Numbered from the stretch's first letter, positions 7,339-16,268 are shown. The stretch: 64,000 bases of DNA from Weimeria sp002480925 (GCF_052064335.1 NZ_JBQHVU010000005.1:66757-130756), one strand, 5' to 3'. Numbers and translations are program-made. The notes: a model not told the origin generated them from the letters alone.

Positions 7339-8671
7339 GATGGAGCTTGAGAGGATCCGCTTTTCAATAATAATAGGTGCTTATGAGACAAACGCTGTTT
7401 TTTTCAGACAGGGCTTATCCTCTGCCTGTGCGATAAAGTGGAAGAATCTGGAGATCCATGTGTTAGACGCCTGTCCAGGGGCAGGACTTGATGAGGTTAC
7501 CAGGCAGACAGCAGGAGACGACTACAGGGTAAGCTACCACAGGATAAGACCCAGAGGCTCGCTGGCTGATGTATTCAATGCCGGGATAGGGATGGCAAGA
7601 GGTGACTATCTCATCTTTCTGGGTCTTACAGACAGGCTGAATACCATGATCTTAAGGTACTTGAGCGATCATATAATGCTTCACCCGGATGATCAGATCA
7701 TATATACAGATCACGATGAAATCAGGGACAAGAGCCGGATGAATCCATATTTTCTACCTGATTTCAACAAGGAGCTCCTGCTGGGGGACAATTATATAGG
7801 CGATACCTTTATAGTAAAGCGGGATGCATTTTCAAGGACAGGCTTTTTCAATAAGAATCTCAGATTTGCCTTTGACTATGATCTTTTCCTTAGAGCAATG
7901 GCAAAGGGGATAAGATTCGGCCATGTCGCTGCCCTGCTCTGGCACAGAATGGAATATGACCTTCCTGACAGCCCGGAGATCAGGGAGCTTAGACGGCAGA
8001 GCTTAAGGGAACATATAACTGTTGCAATGACCTATTTCAATCAGGCCGGGGTAGCTGCCTCCATAAGTCAGGGCATTCTCGGAGATTCCTGGGAGGTCCG
8101 CTATGACGGAAGCGGATTTGAGGCGCACAGGTCGGATGTGATACTGATAAAGAACAGGCATGTAAGGGTGCTTACAAGACGGGCTGCCCAGAAGCTCTAC
8201 GGCTATGTCTGTCAGCCTGATATAGCAATAGCGGCAGGGAAATTTATACATGGGACGCACATATTAAACTGCGGATACATATTTGACCAGAATGGTATCA
8301 CCTATCCGGCCTGCAGGGGCCAGGGGATTTTTTCAAGCGGACTCTACGGGAGAAATATAAGGCCCCAGGACGTCTCTATGGTGGATTTTTCGTTCTGTAT
8401 GATAGATGCCAGTTTCTTTAAGAGATCAGGCGGATTTGATACGAGGCTGAAGGGGAATGATATGTTTTTGGATCTATGCCTGAAGGCCAGGGCTGGAGGA
8501 CTGAGGGTTGTCTATGTCCCTGGTGTGATCACAGGACGGCAGGAGGCAGAGGAGAGCGGAGACGAGGCCTCGAGGAAGATCCTGCTTGACAAATGGTCAG
8601 GAACTATCCCGGCGGGGGATCCGTTTTACAACAGGAATCTTCCGGCTGGTATCGACAACTATGTTCTATGA
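7328..8671 (+). CDS. GT2-family glycosyltransferase, metal motif degenerate
   Basis: 447 residues in the layout of tandem GT2 proteins that build rhamnan or O-antigen-like polymers. The first domain (about 10-230) has FSIIIGAYE, IYTDHDEI, FLPDFNKELL and FDYDLFLRAM, all typical. The usual DHDD metal-binding segment, however, reads G-L-T-D in FLGLTDRL, with the leading Asp gone. The second part (about 280-430) keeps VDFSFCMIDASFFKRSGGFD and CLKARAGGLRVVYVPG. Its catalytic state is therefore uncertain. The ATG at 7340 may be the true start, since the upstream AGAGG almost touches the ATG at 7328. It overlaps the pyrophosphorylase gene by up to 11 nt. Confidence 0.75.
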   Translation: MENKMELERIRFSIIIGAYETNAVFFRQGLSSACAIKWKNLEIHVLDACPGAGLDEVTRQTAGDDYRVSYHRIRPRGSLADVFNAGIGMARGDYLIFLGLTDRLNTMILRYLSDHIMLHPDDQIIYTDHDEIRDKSRMNPYFLPDFNKELLLGDNYIGDTFIVKRDAFSRTGFFNKNLRFAFDYDLFLRAMAKGIRFGHVAALLWHRMEYDLPDSPEIRELRRQSLREHITVAMTYFNQAGVAASISQGILGDSWEVRYDGSGFEAHRSDVILIKNRHVRVLTRRAAQKLYGYVCQPDIAIAAGKFIHGTHILNCGYIFDQNGITYPACRGQGIFSSGLYGRNIRPQDVSMVDFSFCMIDASFFKRSGGFDTRLKGNDMFLDLCLKARAGGLRVVYVPGVITGRQEAEESGDEASRKILLDKWSGTIPAGDPFYNRNLPAGIDNYVL

Positions 8672-8674
8672 GAA

Positions 8675-8703
8675 TTGACAAATGAAGAGAATCGGGGTAT
8701 CAT
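8675..8703 (+). promoter_or_regulatory. Promoter upstream of the LCP gene
   Basis: Consensus TTGACA at 8675-8680 and TATCAT at 8698-8703, spacing 17, about 50 nt before the LCP start codon. Confidence 0.65.
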
Positions 8704-8754
8704 TCAGAGGTTAATATCTATCAGGAAAGAAAAGGAGAGTTAAGGTACAGATAT

Positions 8755-9927
8755 ATGAGTGAACATGATACAGTGCGACCATCCAGGAAGAAGAGACGAA
8801 GAAGGAGAAGGAAGGTCCTTCTTATCATAGAGATAATCATACTCCTCCTACTGCTTTTAGTGCTTTTCGTATGGCTTAAGTTCGGAACGATCAACATGAA
8901 GGACTTAGGCAAGATAAAGGCTGGAAATATATCAAAGAAGACGGAGGAGGTCCTGTCCGGCTATACCAATTTCATGATATACGGGGTTGATAACCGCTCG
9001 AGCGGCAATTATTCAACAGGTAATACCGACGTGCAGATCCTGGTGAGCATAAACAATGATACCAAGAAGATCCGTATGGCCTCGGTTTACAGGGATCTCT
9101 ATCTGGATGTGGATCCGACCAACGGTACCCGCTTCGCCAAGTCAAACGCAGCCTATGCCAGAGGCGGTGAGAAGGAAGCAATGGAGATGATCAATGAGAA
9201 CTTTGATCTGAATGTCGACAAATTCGTGACTGTGGATTTCGCTGCTGTTGTTGATGTCATTGATGATGTAGGCGGAGTGGATATTGACGTATCAAACGAT
9301 GAGCTGGCTGCCCTAAACAGCAGGAGATATCCGACGATACCTGAGGTGGCAAGGATTTCCGGCAAGAAGGCGACCTATGTTACAAGAGCCGGCAAGCAGA
9401 CTCTTAACGGAGTGCAGGCCTGCGCATACTGCCGCATAAGGCACGGAGCAGGAGATGACTGGGGACGCGCAAGAAGGCAGAGAGCCGTAATGAGCCAGCT
9501 TTTTGCAAAGGTAAAGGGCGCTTCAGGATCTCAGCTCAGCAGGATAATAGACGATGTATTCCCAAAGGTTTCTACAAACTTCTCTGCAACAGAGATGATC
9601 TCTCTGGCAAGCGCCGTTAAGTCGTATCAGATCGACAAGTCATTCGGCTTCCCGTTCGATGAGACCAATGTGAAGATAAATGGCAGCGATACTATGATTC
9701 CTTGTACTCTGGAATCTAATGTGGTAAAGCTTCATCAGAAGATGTTTGATGAGGCTAACTATGCTCCTAGCCAGACGGTAAGAGCCATAAGCTCACAGAT
9801 AGCACAGCAGACAGGAACAAGCGAGAGCTCTGCTCAGAATTACAGCAAGCTCGAGGGCAATATCGGAGTCGATGATACTGACACTACAGAGGATACCACT
9901 GAAAAAGGTACTGCATCGACACAGTAG
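8755..9927 (+). CDS. LytR-CpsA-Psr (LCP) family wall-polymer ligase
   Basis: 390 residues: a short cytoplasmic tail with a run of Arg/Lys (about 10-20), one Leu-rich membrane helix (about 21-42) and an external LCP domain (about 70-300). Hallmarks are FMIYGVDNR, the STGNTDVQILVSI segment, RMASVYRDLY and the RIRHGAGDDWGRARRQR signature near residue 225. LCP enzymes move phosphopolyol or glycan polymers from undecaprenyl-diphosphate to peptidoglycan at the outer membrane face. The C-terminal 50 residues are Ser/Thr/Asp-rich and likely disordered. A candidate acceptor pathway, a Tar-like operon, lies 45 kb downstream in this window. glmS follows after 18 nt. Confidence 0.92.
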   Translation: MSEHDTVRPSRKKRRRRRRKVLLIIEIIILLLLLLVLFVWLKFGTINMKDLGKIKAGNISKKTEEVLSGYTNFMIYGVDNRSSGNYSTGNTDVQILVSINNDTKKIRMASVYRDLYLDVDPTNGTRFAKSNAAYARGGEKEAMEMINENFDLNVDKFVTVDFAAVVDVIDDVGGVDIDVSNDELAALNSRRYPTIPEVARISGKKATYVTRAGKQTLNGVQACAYCRIRHGAGDDWGRARRQRAVMSQLFAKVKGASGSQLSRIIDDVFPKVSTNFSATEMISLASAVKSYQIDKSFGFPFDETNVKINGSDTMIPCTLESNVVKLHQKMFDEANYAPSQTVRAISSQIAQQTGTSESSAQNYSKLEGNIGVDDTDTTEDTTEKGTASTQ

Positions 9928-9945
9928 AAAGACAGAGGCAGATAG

Positions 9946-11772
9946 ATGTGCGGAATAGTTGGATACATAGGTGAGGATCAGGCTGCGCCTATACTTCTTG
10001 ATGGTCTTGAAAAGCTTGAGTACCGTGGATATGATTCGGCAGGAATAGCTGTTTTTGACGGCAAGGAGATCGAGATAAAGAAAGCAAAGGGACGTCTTAA
10101 GGTCCTTGAGGAGCTTACCCACGACGGAGCCAATATGCCAGGTTCCGTTGGAATAGGACATACCAGATGGGCCACTCACGGGGAGCCGTCTGATATAAAT
10201 GCCCACCCTCAGTACAACAAGGACAAGACCATTGCAGTAGTCCATAATGGGATTATAGAGAACTATCAGAAGATAAAGGACAAGCTTACTGCAAAGGGAT
10301 ACAGTTTCATCTCGGAGACTGATACAGAATCCGTTGCCCAGCTGCTTGACTACTATTATCAGGGCAATCCTCTCGAGGCTATCATTAAGGTGATGCTCCG
10401 TATAGAGGGGAGCTATTCGCTAGGTATAATGTTTGCAGATCATCCTGACAGGGTGTATGCTGCAAGAAAGGATTCTCCTCTTATAGCCGGTATTGCCTCT
10501 GACGGAAGCTATATAGCATCAGATGTCACAGCAATATTAAAGCATACAAGGGATGTCTATTATATCGACAATCAGGAGATCGCCTGCCTTTCAAAGGATT
10601 CGATAAGCTTTTTCAATATAGACGGAGAGCCTGTCGAAAAGGAGTCGAAACATATAGACTGGGATGCCAATGCCGCTGAGAAGGGCGGATATGAGCATTT
10701 CATGCTGAAGGAGATGTATGAACAGCCTAAGACTGTAAGGGATACACTCTCACCAAGGATCAGGAAGGATCATGTGGTCATTGATGATCTCGGCATGTCA
10801 AATGAGGATATCAGGAATATTAGACGTCTCCATATAGTTGCCTGCGGAAGCGCATACCATACAGGTGTTACTGCCAGATATGTCTATGAAGGCATGGCAA
10901 GGATACCTGTAGATGTTGATGTGGCAAGTGAATTCAGATACAGGGATCCTATCCTTGACAGCAGGGATCTGGTCATAATAATAAGCCAGTCCGGAGAGAC
11001 GGCCGATACCCTTGCAGCCTTAAGGCTTGCCAAAAAGAAGGGCATACCTACTCTTGCTATAGTAAATGTAGTGGGCTCATCGATTGCTCGTGAGGCAGAC
11101 AGTGTAATGTATACCTGGGCTGGCCCTGAGATAGCTGTTGCGACGACAAAGGCATATTCAGCCCAGCTGATCTGTCATTATCTGCTTGCCATTCGCTTTG
11201 CAAAGGCAAGAGGCGAGATAAATGACGATCAGGAAAAGGCTTATATAGCTGACCTTGAGAAGCTTCCTGATCAGATAGAGATGCTTCTTAACAATAAAAA
11301 CAGGATTCAGAAATTCGCAAACCGCTATGTCGGAGCCAAGGATATATTCTTTATTGGCAGAGGAATAGACTATGCCATTTCACTTGAGGGCTCCCTGAAG
11401 CTGAAGGAGATATCATATATCCATTCTGAGGCCTATCCGGCAGGAGAGCTTAAGCATGGTACTATCTCTCTTATAGAGGATCAGACCCTTGTGACAGCGA
11501 TCGCCACCCAGAAGGATCTCTATCCCAAGACTGTATCCAATATTGTCGAGGTTCGTACAAGAGGAGCCTTTGTGCTTGCGGTCACAAATGAGGGCGATAC
11601 AGATATGGAGGAGAACGCGGACTATGTGATTTATATTCCTCAGACCAACAGGTATTTCACAAATTCGCTTGCCATCATTCCGCTTCAGCTTTTTGCCTAT
11701 TATGTAGCTGTCGGCAAGGGCTGTGATGTCGATAAGCCTCGTAACCTCGCTAAGTCAGTGACTGTGGAGTAA
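9946..11772 (+). CDS. glmS: Glutamine--fructose-6-phosphate aminotransferase (isomerizing)
   Basis: 608 residues, the normal length. The mature N-terminal Cys follows the initiator Met (MCGIVGYIG), as needed for the Ntn glutaminase domain (about 1-220), with GHTRWATHG and the HNGIIENY segment. Two SIS sugar-isomerase domains follow (about 285-420 and 455-600), with IVACGSAYHTG, SQSGETADTL and EAYPAGELKHG. The C-terminus ends KSVTVE as in the family. It makes glucosamine-6-phosphate, the entry to UDP-GlcNAc and the wall. No glmS ribozyme is visible: the 18 nt between the LCP gene and this start leave no room for one. Confidence 0.97.
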   Translation: MCGIVGYIGEDQAAPILLDGLEKLEYRGYDSAGIAVFDGKEIEIKKAKGRLKVLEELTHDGANMPGSVGIGHTRWATHGEPSDINAHPQYNKDKTIAVVHNGIIENYQKIKDKLTAKGYSFISETDTESVAQLLDYYYQGNPLEAIIKVMLRIEGSYSLGIMFADHPDRVYAARKDSPLIAGIASDGSYIASDVTAILKHTRDVYYIDNQEIACLSKDSISFFNIDGEPVEKESKHIDWDANAAEKGGYEHFMLKEMYEQPKTVRDTLSPRIRKDHVVIDDLGMSNEDIRNIRRLHIVACGSAYHTGVTARYVYEGMARIPVDVDVASEFRYRDPILDSRDLVIIISQSGETADTLAALRLAKKKGIPTLAIVNVVGSSIAREADSVMYTWAGPEIAVATTKAYSAQLICHYLLAIRFAKARGEINDDQEKAYIADLEKLPDQIEMLLNNKNRIQKFANRYVGAKDIFFIGRGIDYAISLEGSLKLKEISYIHSEAYPAGELKHGTISLIEDQTLVTAIATQKDLYPKTVSNIVEVRTRGAFVLAVTNEGDTDMEENADYVIYIPQTNRYFTNSLAIIPLQLFAYYVAVGKGCDVDKPRNLAKSVTVE

Positions 11773-11877
11773 GTTTCACATAAATAAAAATTTATCTTCA
11801 CAGATCTTACATATTTGACTGTTAATATAATAGCTGTCAAAAGGAAATGACTTCAGTTGAAAGCGAGGTAAGGATAT

Positions 11878-13374
11878 ATGAGTAATTATCAGTACTATGA
11901 ATATCAGCCGGGTGGTGATGACGGCAGCAATAATCAGGACAATGGCTATAATCCATACAATGGCCAGTATAACGGGCCCGAGCATCCGAGGAAGGAAAAG
12001 AAGCCTCATCCTGCAGCAAAGTTTGTAGGAAAGGCTGTTGCAGCAGCTCTTATCTTCGGGCTTGTAGCAGGTCCCGTCACCTACGGAGCCAACAGACTGA
12101 CCAGCCATATTGCCGGCGGCGATCAGAGCGAGCAGACCAGTAGCGGAACAGACTCGTCCAATCAGATCTCCTCGACAGCTACATCAAAGAATGAGGCAAA
12201 TGATGATGTATCAGCAATAGCAAGTGAGACGCTTCCTTCTATTGTACAGGTGACCAACATGTCACTTGAGAAGGTCCAGAGCTGGTTTGGCACTTCGTCA
12301 ACGCCTACCAAGAGCCTTGGAAGCGGAGTCATCTTCAAGCAGGATGACAAGTATCTCTACATTGCTACCAACAATCATGTGGTAAGCAATTCCAACAGCC
12401 TTTCTGTTACCTTCAATGACAACAAGAGTGTGACTGGTGAGGTCGTTGGTACAGATGTGCAGTCAGATCTGGCAGTGATAAGGATCAAGCTTTCATCGAT
12501 CAAGGACAGCACAAAGAAGGCTATCAAGGTAGCTACATTAGGATCTTCTGCATCACTTAAGGTTGGCCAGCAGGCAATAGTTATCGGAAATGCTCTAGGA
12601 TACGGCCAGTCCGTTACCACCGGAGTCGTAAGTGCTCTGAACAGAGAGGTTTCCATCCAGAATGAGGACAATGGAAAGACCTATACCCAGGAGATGATCC
12701 AGACATCCGCAGCCGTTAACTCAGGAAATTCAGGCGGTGCCCTTCTCAATTCAAAGGGTCAGGTCGTAGGTATAGTATCCGCCAAGTATTCAAGCAGCGG
12801 TTCATCTACCAATGCATCGATCGAGGGCATGGGATTTGCCATTCCTATCGACAATGCAAAGACTATAATCGACCAGCTGATGTCCACAGGAAAGGTAACA
12901 AACAGACCAGGCTTAAAGAACCAATCCTCCTCGTCCTCTTCTGAAAGCACCAGTGATCAGGGCTTCTTAGGAATCCAGGGAGCTGATATCTCATCTGAGA
13001 TGGCTCAGTCCTACAACATGCCTCAGGGTGTCTATGTGACAAAGGTCGTTTCAGGCAGCCCTGCAAAGAAGGCCGGCATCAAGAAGGGTGACGTGATAAC
13101 CGGAGTCGATGGCAATAATATTTCATCGATGTCATCCTTAAGAGAGTATATCTCAAGCAAGAAGAAGGGTGATAAGGTAAAGGTTGCTGTTGCAACTGTA
13201 GAGAATGACTATAAGTCAAAGAACGTGACCGTCACTCTTATATCGAGACCGACTGACGATTCGGATTCCGGAAGCAGCGGAGACGACAATGGCAGTCAGT
13301 ACGATGAGGGTAATGATGACAACAGCTTCGGTAACGGCGGTCTCTATGACTGGAGCCAGATATTCGGGAACTGA
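11878..13374 (+). CDS. htrA: HtrA/DegP-like membrane-anchored serine protease
   Basis: 498 residues. The Gln/Asn/Gly-rich cytoplasmic segment (1-45) precedes one membrane helix (about 48-72) and a Ser/Thr linker. The trypsin-like domain (about 115-345) holds the triad H167 (TNNHVV), D197 (QSDLAVI) and S285 (NSGNSGGAL). A single PDZ domain follows (about 365-455: GVYVTKVVSGSPAKKAGIKKGDVITGVDG), then an acidic Gly/Ser/Asn tail. The protein should act outside the membrane in protein quality control. A TATAAT-like element lies at 11826-11831 without a matching -35. The operon ends at the terminator after 13403. Confidence 0.93.
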   Translation: MSNYQYYEYQPGGDDGSNNQDNGYNPYNGQYNGPEHPRKEKKPHPAAKFVGKAVAAALIFGLVAGPVTYGANRLTSHIAGGDQSEQTSSGTDSSNQISSTATSKNEANDDVSAIASETLPSIVQVTNMSLEKVQSWFGTSSTPTKSLGSGVIFKQDDKYLYIATNNHVVSNSNSLSVTFNDNKSVTGEVVGTDVQSDLAVIRIKLSSIKDSTKKAIKVATLGSSASLKVGQQAIVIGNALGYGQSVTTGVVSALNREVSIQNEDNGKTYTQEMIQTSAAVNSGNSGGALLNSKGQVVGIVSAKYSSSGSSTNASIEGMGFAIPIDNAKTIIDQLMSTGKVTNRPGLKNQSSSSSSESTSDQGFLGIQGADISSEMAQSYNMPQGVYVTKVVSGSPAKKAGIKKGDVITGVDGNNISSMSSLREYISSKKKGDKVKVAVATVENDYKSKNVTVTLISRPTDDSDSGSSGDDNGSQYDEGNDDNSFGNGGLYDWSQIFGN

Positions 13375-13402
13375 TTCTTAATTTTCCATATTTTCCACAT
13401 AT

Positions 13403-13437
13403 AAAGGAGTGCTTCTATTATGAAGCATTCCTTTTGT
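13403..13437 (+). terminator. Terminator after htrA
   Basis: A 13-bp stem with one G-U pair (arms AAAGGAGTGCTTC and GAAGCATTCCTTT) around a 6-nt loop, followed by a short T-run. Confidence 0.8.
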
Positions 13438-13503
13438 GTCCGTTCTTTCCTTTTTCGGATGGTGACTTTTTGACTTATTGGTTTTAGCATACGATGCAAA
13501 TGC

Positions 13504-13532
13504 TTGTATTTACAGGAGATAAACTATATAAT
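13504..13532 (+). promoter_or_regulatory. Promoter of arcC
   Basis: TTGTAT at 13504-13509 and TATAAT at 13527-13532 with 17 nt between. Transcription should begin around 13539, inside or beside a GC-rich hairpin. Confidence 0.6.
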
Positions 13533-13533
13533 A

Positions 13534-13562
13534 AGGGGGCGCGGAAGATACCGTGCTCCCTT
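13534..13562 (+). other. GC-rich hairpin in the arcC leader
   Basis: Arms GGGGGCGCGG and CCGTGCTCCC pair over 10 bp (two G-U) around loop AAGATA, followed only by TTTG. It lies at the very 5' end of the arcC message, 70 nt before the start codon. It may be an mRNA-stabilising 5' hairpin or a weak attenuator. Confidence 0.45.
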
Positions 13563-13630
13563 TGTCATGCAAGGCAAGGGAATCTGTCTGAATGGTTGGG
13601 GGCAGAGTATATGCCCTAAGAAGGAGATTT

Positions 13631-14563
13631 ATGGACAAGAAAAGAATTGTTATCGCACTTGGTCATAATGCGCTTGGTACAACACTTCCTGAACAGAAGG
13701 AGGCTGCAGCCAGAAGCGCAAGGGCAGTAGCGGATTTTGTTTCGCAGGGATATCAGGTAGTAGTGACTCATTCCAATGGTCCTCAGGTAGGGATGATCCA
13801 TACCGCAATGAATGAATTTTCCCAGAACTATCCTGAGTATACTGACACACCTATGAGTGTATGCTCAGCAATGAGCCAGGGATATATAGGCTATGATCTC
13901 CAGAGTGCAATAAGGAGTGAACTTATCAATAAGGGAATATACAAGACTGTAGCAACTGTTCTGACACAGGTGACCGTTGATCCTTATGATGAGGCCTTCT
14001 ACAGACCGACAAAGATAATCGGAAGACTTATGACAAAGGATGAGGCGCTTGCCCAGGAGAAGAAGGGCAACCATGTGACAGAAGTCGATGGAGGCTACAG
14101 GAGGATAGTAGCTACACCGAAGCCGCAGAGCATAGTTGAGATAGATGCTATAAATGCTCTGCTTGATGCTGATCAGGTGGTCATTGCATGCGGAGGAGGC
14201 GGTATCCCGGTCCTCTCCCAGGATCATCTGTTAAAGGGCGCATCAGCTGTCATAGAAAAGGATACGGCAGCAGGAGTTCTGGCCGATCAGGTGGATGCAG
14301 ATATGCTTATCATCCTCACCGGAACCAATAAGGTCTGCCTGAACTTCGGCCAGTCAGATGAGAAGGCCCTTGATTTCATTTCAGTATCCGATGCCAGGAA
14401 GTATTTAGAACAGGGCCAGTTCGAGGCCGGTACTATGGCTCCTAAGATAGAGGCAGCAATAAGCTTCATCGGCGACTCTGCGATCAGGAAGACACTTATA
14501 GCAAAGCTCGATCCTGACAGACCGCTGGTCGCAGGCCGTGACGGCACAATGATAGCGAAATGA
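13631..14563 (+). CDS. arcC: Carbamate kinase
   Basis: 310 residues of the amino-acid kinase fold. Recognisable parts are VIALGHNALG, THSNGPQVG (about residue 50), YIGYDLQSAIR, QVTVDPYDEAF, KPIG-equivalent PTKIIGRLM, CGGGGIPV (about 197) and AVIEKDTAAG. It converts carbamoyl phosphate plus ADP to carbamate plus ATP, and reversibly the other way. No ornithine carbamoyltransferase or arginine deiminase gene is beside it, so it may serve allantoin/agmatine-type catabolism or carbamoyl-phosphate balance. The start at 13631 is chosen for the AAGAAGGAG 5-7 nt upstream; an in-frame ATG at 13592 lacks one. Its stop codon is the first element of the repeat block that follows. Confidence 0.93.
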   Translation: MDKKRIVIALGHNALGTTLPEQKEAAARSARAVADFVSQGYQVVVTHSNGPQVGMIHTAMNEFSQNYPEYTDTPMSVCSAMSQGYIGYDLQSAIRSELINKGIYKTVATVLTQVTVDPYDEAFYRPTKIIGRLMTKDEALAQEKKGNHVTEVDGGYRRIVATPKPQSIVEIDAINALLDADQVVIACGGGGIPVLSQDHLLKGASAVIEKDTAAGVLADQVDADMLIILTGTNKVCLNFGQSDEKALDFISVSDARKYLEQGQFEAGTMAPKIEAAISFIGDSAIRKTLIAKLDPDRPLVAGRDGTMIAK

Positions 14564-14806
14564 CCGAAAGCTTCGAGATGAGAGCAAGCCAAAGGCGAAG
14601 CTCGAGGCTGAAAGTTTCGAGATGAGAGCAAGCTGAAAGCGAAGCTCGAATCCGAAACGAAGCCGTTCTTTGAGATTAATGAGAGCGAGCCATAGGCGAA
14701 GCTCGAATTTAGCGAAAAGAACTTCCTTGTTAGAGAGAACGAGTCGAAGACGAAGTTCGAGCTTAACGAAGACAGCTTCCTTGATCAGGAATCAGGGAAG
14801 TAACTT
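14561..14806 (+). repeat. Structured dispersed repeat, copy A (arcC-pyk intergenic)
   Basis: This non-coding block starts exactly at the arcC stop codon (TGACCGAAAGC). It holds four 22-nt hairpins at 14582-14603, 14626-14647, 14683-14704 and 14737-14758. Each has a 4-bp outer stem, an internal loop of GA or AA opposite GAA, a 3-bp inner stem and a 3-nt loop. The arms vary but stay paired: GAGC/GCTC or GAAC/GTTC outside; GCC/GGC, GCT/AGC or GTC/GAC inside. Starts are 44, 57 and 54 nt apart. Positions 14664-14783 match 51591-51710 at 118 of 120 bases. It ends in a terminator-like hairpin just before the pyk ribosome site. Confidence 0.85.
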
Positions 14807-14808
14807 TT
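14776..14808 (+). terminator. Possible terminator at the end of repeat copy A
   Basis: Arms CTTCCTTGAT and ATCAGGGAAG form 10 bp (one G-U) around loop CAGGA, followed by a weak TAACTTTTAC tail. It uses the last CTTCC of the repeat as its 5' arm. Termination here would separate arcC from pyk. Confidence 0.5.
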
Positions 14809-14837
14809 ACTTATATAATAGAATATTAGGAGAAACA

Positions 14838-16268
14838 ATGGAATACCGAAGAAAAACCAAGATAATATGTACACTGGGCCCGGCCTCTGAGTCGCCTGAG
14901 ACCATGAAGGAGCTTATAGAGGCAGGTATGAACGTGGCCAGATTTAATTTTTTTCATGGAAGCCATGAGGAGCATCTGGGAAGACTTCGTACCTTAAGAC
15001 AGCTGAGGAAGGAGACAGGTAAACCTGTAGCGGCTCTTCTTGATACCAAGGGACCGGAGATCAGGTTAAAGAATTTCAAGCAGGGAGGAGTGGATCTTGT
15101 CGATGATCAGATCTTTACTCTTACGACGAGGGATGTCGAGGGAGATAAGGATATAGTATCGATCACATATAAGGATCTGCCCAAGGATGTGTCTGAGGGA
15201 GTCCATATCCTGATAGATGACGGGCTTGTGGAGATGGTAGTGCAGAAGGTGAGCGAGACAGATATCACCTGCAGGGTCGTAAATGGCGGCCATATCTCAG
15301 ACAAAAAGGGTGTAAATGTCCCTAACGCAGAGCTTTCGATGCCTTTTGTAAGCCCAAGGGATTACAAGGACCTGGTGTTCGGGGTAAAGGAGGACTTCGA
15401 TTTTGTCGCAGCTTCATTTACCAGGACAGCCGATGATATCAACGATATCAGAAAAATTCTGAAGGAGCATGGCGGAGAAAAGATCCAGATCATAGCAAAG
15501 ATAGAAAATAATCAGGGAATCAAGAATATCGATTCTATAATAGATGCAGCGGATGGAATAATGGTTGCCCGTGGAGATATGGGAGTTGAGATTCCGCTTG
15601 AGGATGTGCCTGTGATCCAGAAGATGATCATCAAAAAGGTATATGAGGCGGGAAAATTCGTTGTAACAGCAACCCAGATGCTTGATTCCATGATCACACA
15701 TCCGAGACCGACAAGAGCCGAGGCGACAGATGTGGCAAATGCTGTCTACGATGGCACATCAGCCATAATGCTTTCCGGAGAGACGGCAGCCGGAAAATAT
15801 CCGGTTGAGGCAGTGCGTACAATGGATAAGATCGCAAAGAGAACAGAGCAGGACATCCATTATCTGAACAGGATGATAAAAAACGAAAGGGAAAGAAGCG
15901 GTGAGAATTCCATAACTGACGGAATCACTCATTCGGCCTGTATGCTTGCCGGTGACCTGAATGCTACAGCTATCGTCACGGTAACCAAGTCGGGACGCAC
16001 TGCCCATGCGGTATCAAAGTTCCGTCCTGCATCACCGATCATTGCAGGATGCATAGACGAGAAGGTATGCCGTCAGATGAATCTCTGCTGGAGCACAACT
16101 CCTATAATGATCTCTGAGGAAAAGGATGCTGAGGAGCTCTTTGCACATACATTAAAGAAATGTGAGGAAGAGGGACTGCTTACCGAGGGTGATGTGGTCG
16201 TTCTTATAGCAGGCGTCCCTCTTGGGATTTCTGGTACAACAAATCTGATCAAGGCTCAGATGGTCTGA
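14838..16268 (+). CDS. pyk: Pyruvate kinase
   Basis: 476 residues without the extra C-terminal PEP-utiliser domain of Bacillus-type enzymes. The barrel motifs are present: KIICTLGPAS, LLDTKGPEIR, the KKGVNVPNAELSMP segment, IIAKIEN (catalytic Lys), MVARGDMGVEIP, ATQMLDSM and PRPTRAEATDVANAVYDGT. One oddity: NFSHG reads NFFHG, with Phe39 where the family has the Ser that ligates K+ next to the active site. Glu of KGPEIR, linked to K+ dependence, is kept. The start is set by TAGGAGA 5 nt upstream of 14838; a longer in-frame ORF upstream is only repeat sequence. It overlaps the convergent regulator gene by 20 nt. Confidence 0.93.
   Translation: MEYRRKTKIICTLGPASESPETMKELIEAGMNVARFNFFHGSHEEHLGRLRTLRQLRKETGKPVAALLDTKGPEIRLKNFKQGGVDLVDDQIFTLTTRDVEGDKDIVSITYKDLPKDVSEGVHILIDDGLVEMVVQKVSETDITCRVVNGGHISDKKGVNVPNAELSMPFVSPRDYKDLVFGVKEDFDFVAASFTRTADDINDIRKILKEHGGEKIQIIAKIENNQGIKNIDSIIDAADGIMVARGDMGVEIPLEDVPVIQKMIIKKVYEAGKFVVTATQMLDSMITHPRPTRAEATDVANAVYDGTSAIMLSGETAAGKYPVEAVRTMDKIAKRTEQDIHYLNRMIKNERERSGENSITDGITHSACMLAGDLNATAIVTVTKSGRTAHAVSKFRPASPIIAGCIDEKVCRQMNLCWSTTPIMISEEKDAEELFAHTLKKCEEEGLLTEGDVVVLIAGVPLGISGTTNLIKAQMV

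Noticed and set aside
9928..9945. glmS ribozyme
   Set aside because: The gap before glmS is only 18 nt, too short for the roughly 150-nt ribozyme.
11815..11831. TTGACT plus TATAAT as a promoter for htrA
   Set aside because: Only 5 nt separate the boxes, so they cannot serve as one promoter. No suitable -35 was found for this -10.
14670..14837. In-frame extension of pyk upstream of 14838 through the repeat block
   Set aside because: The extension translates repeat sequence, has no ribosome site, and the family starts at the MEYRRKTKII segment preceded by AGGAGA.
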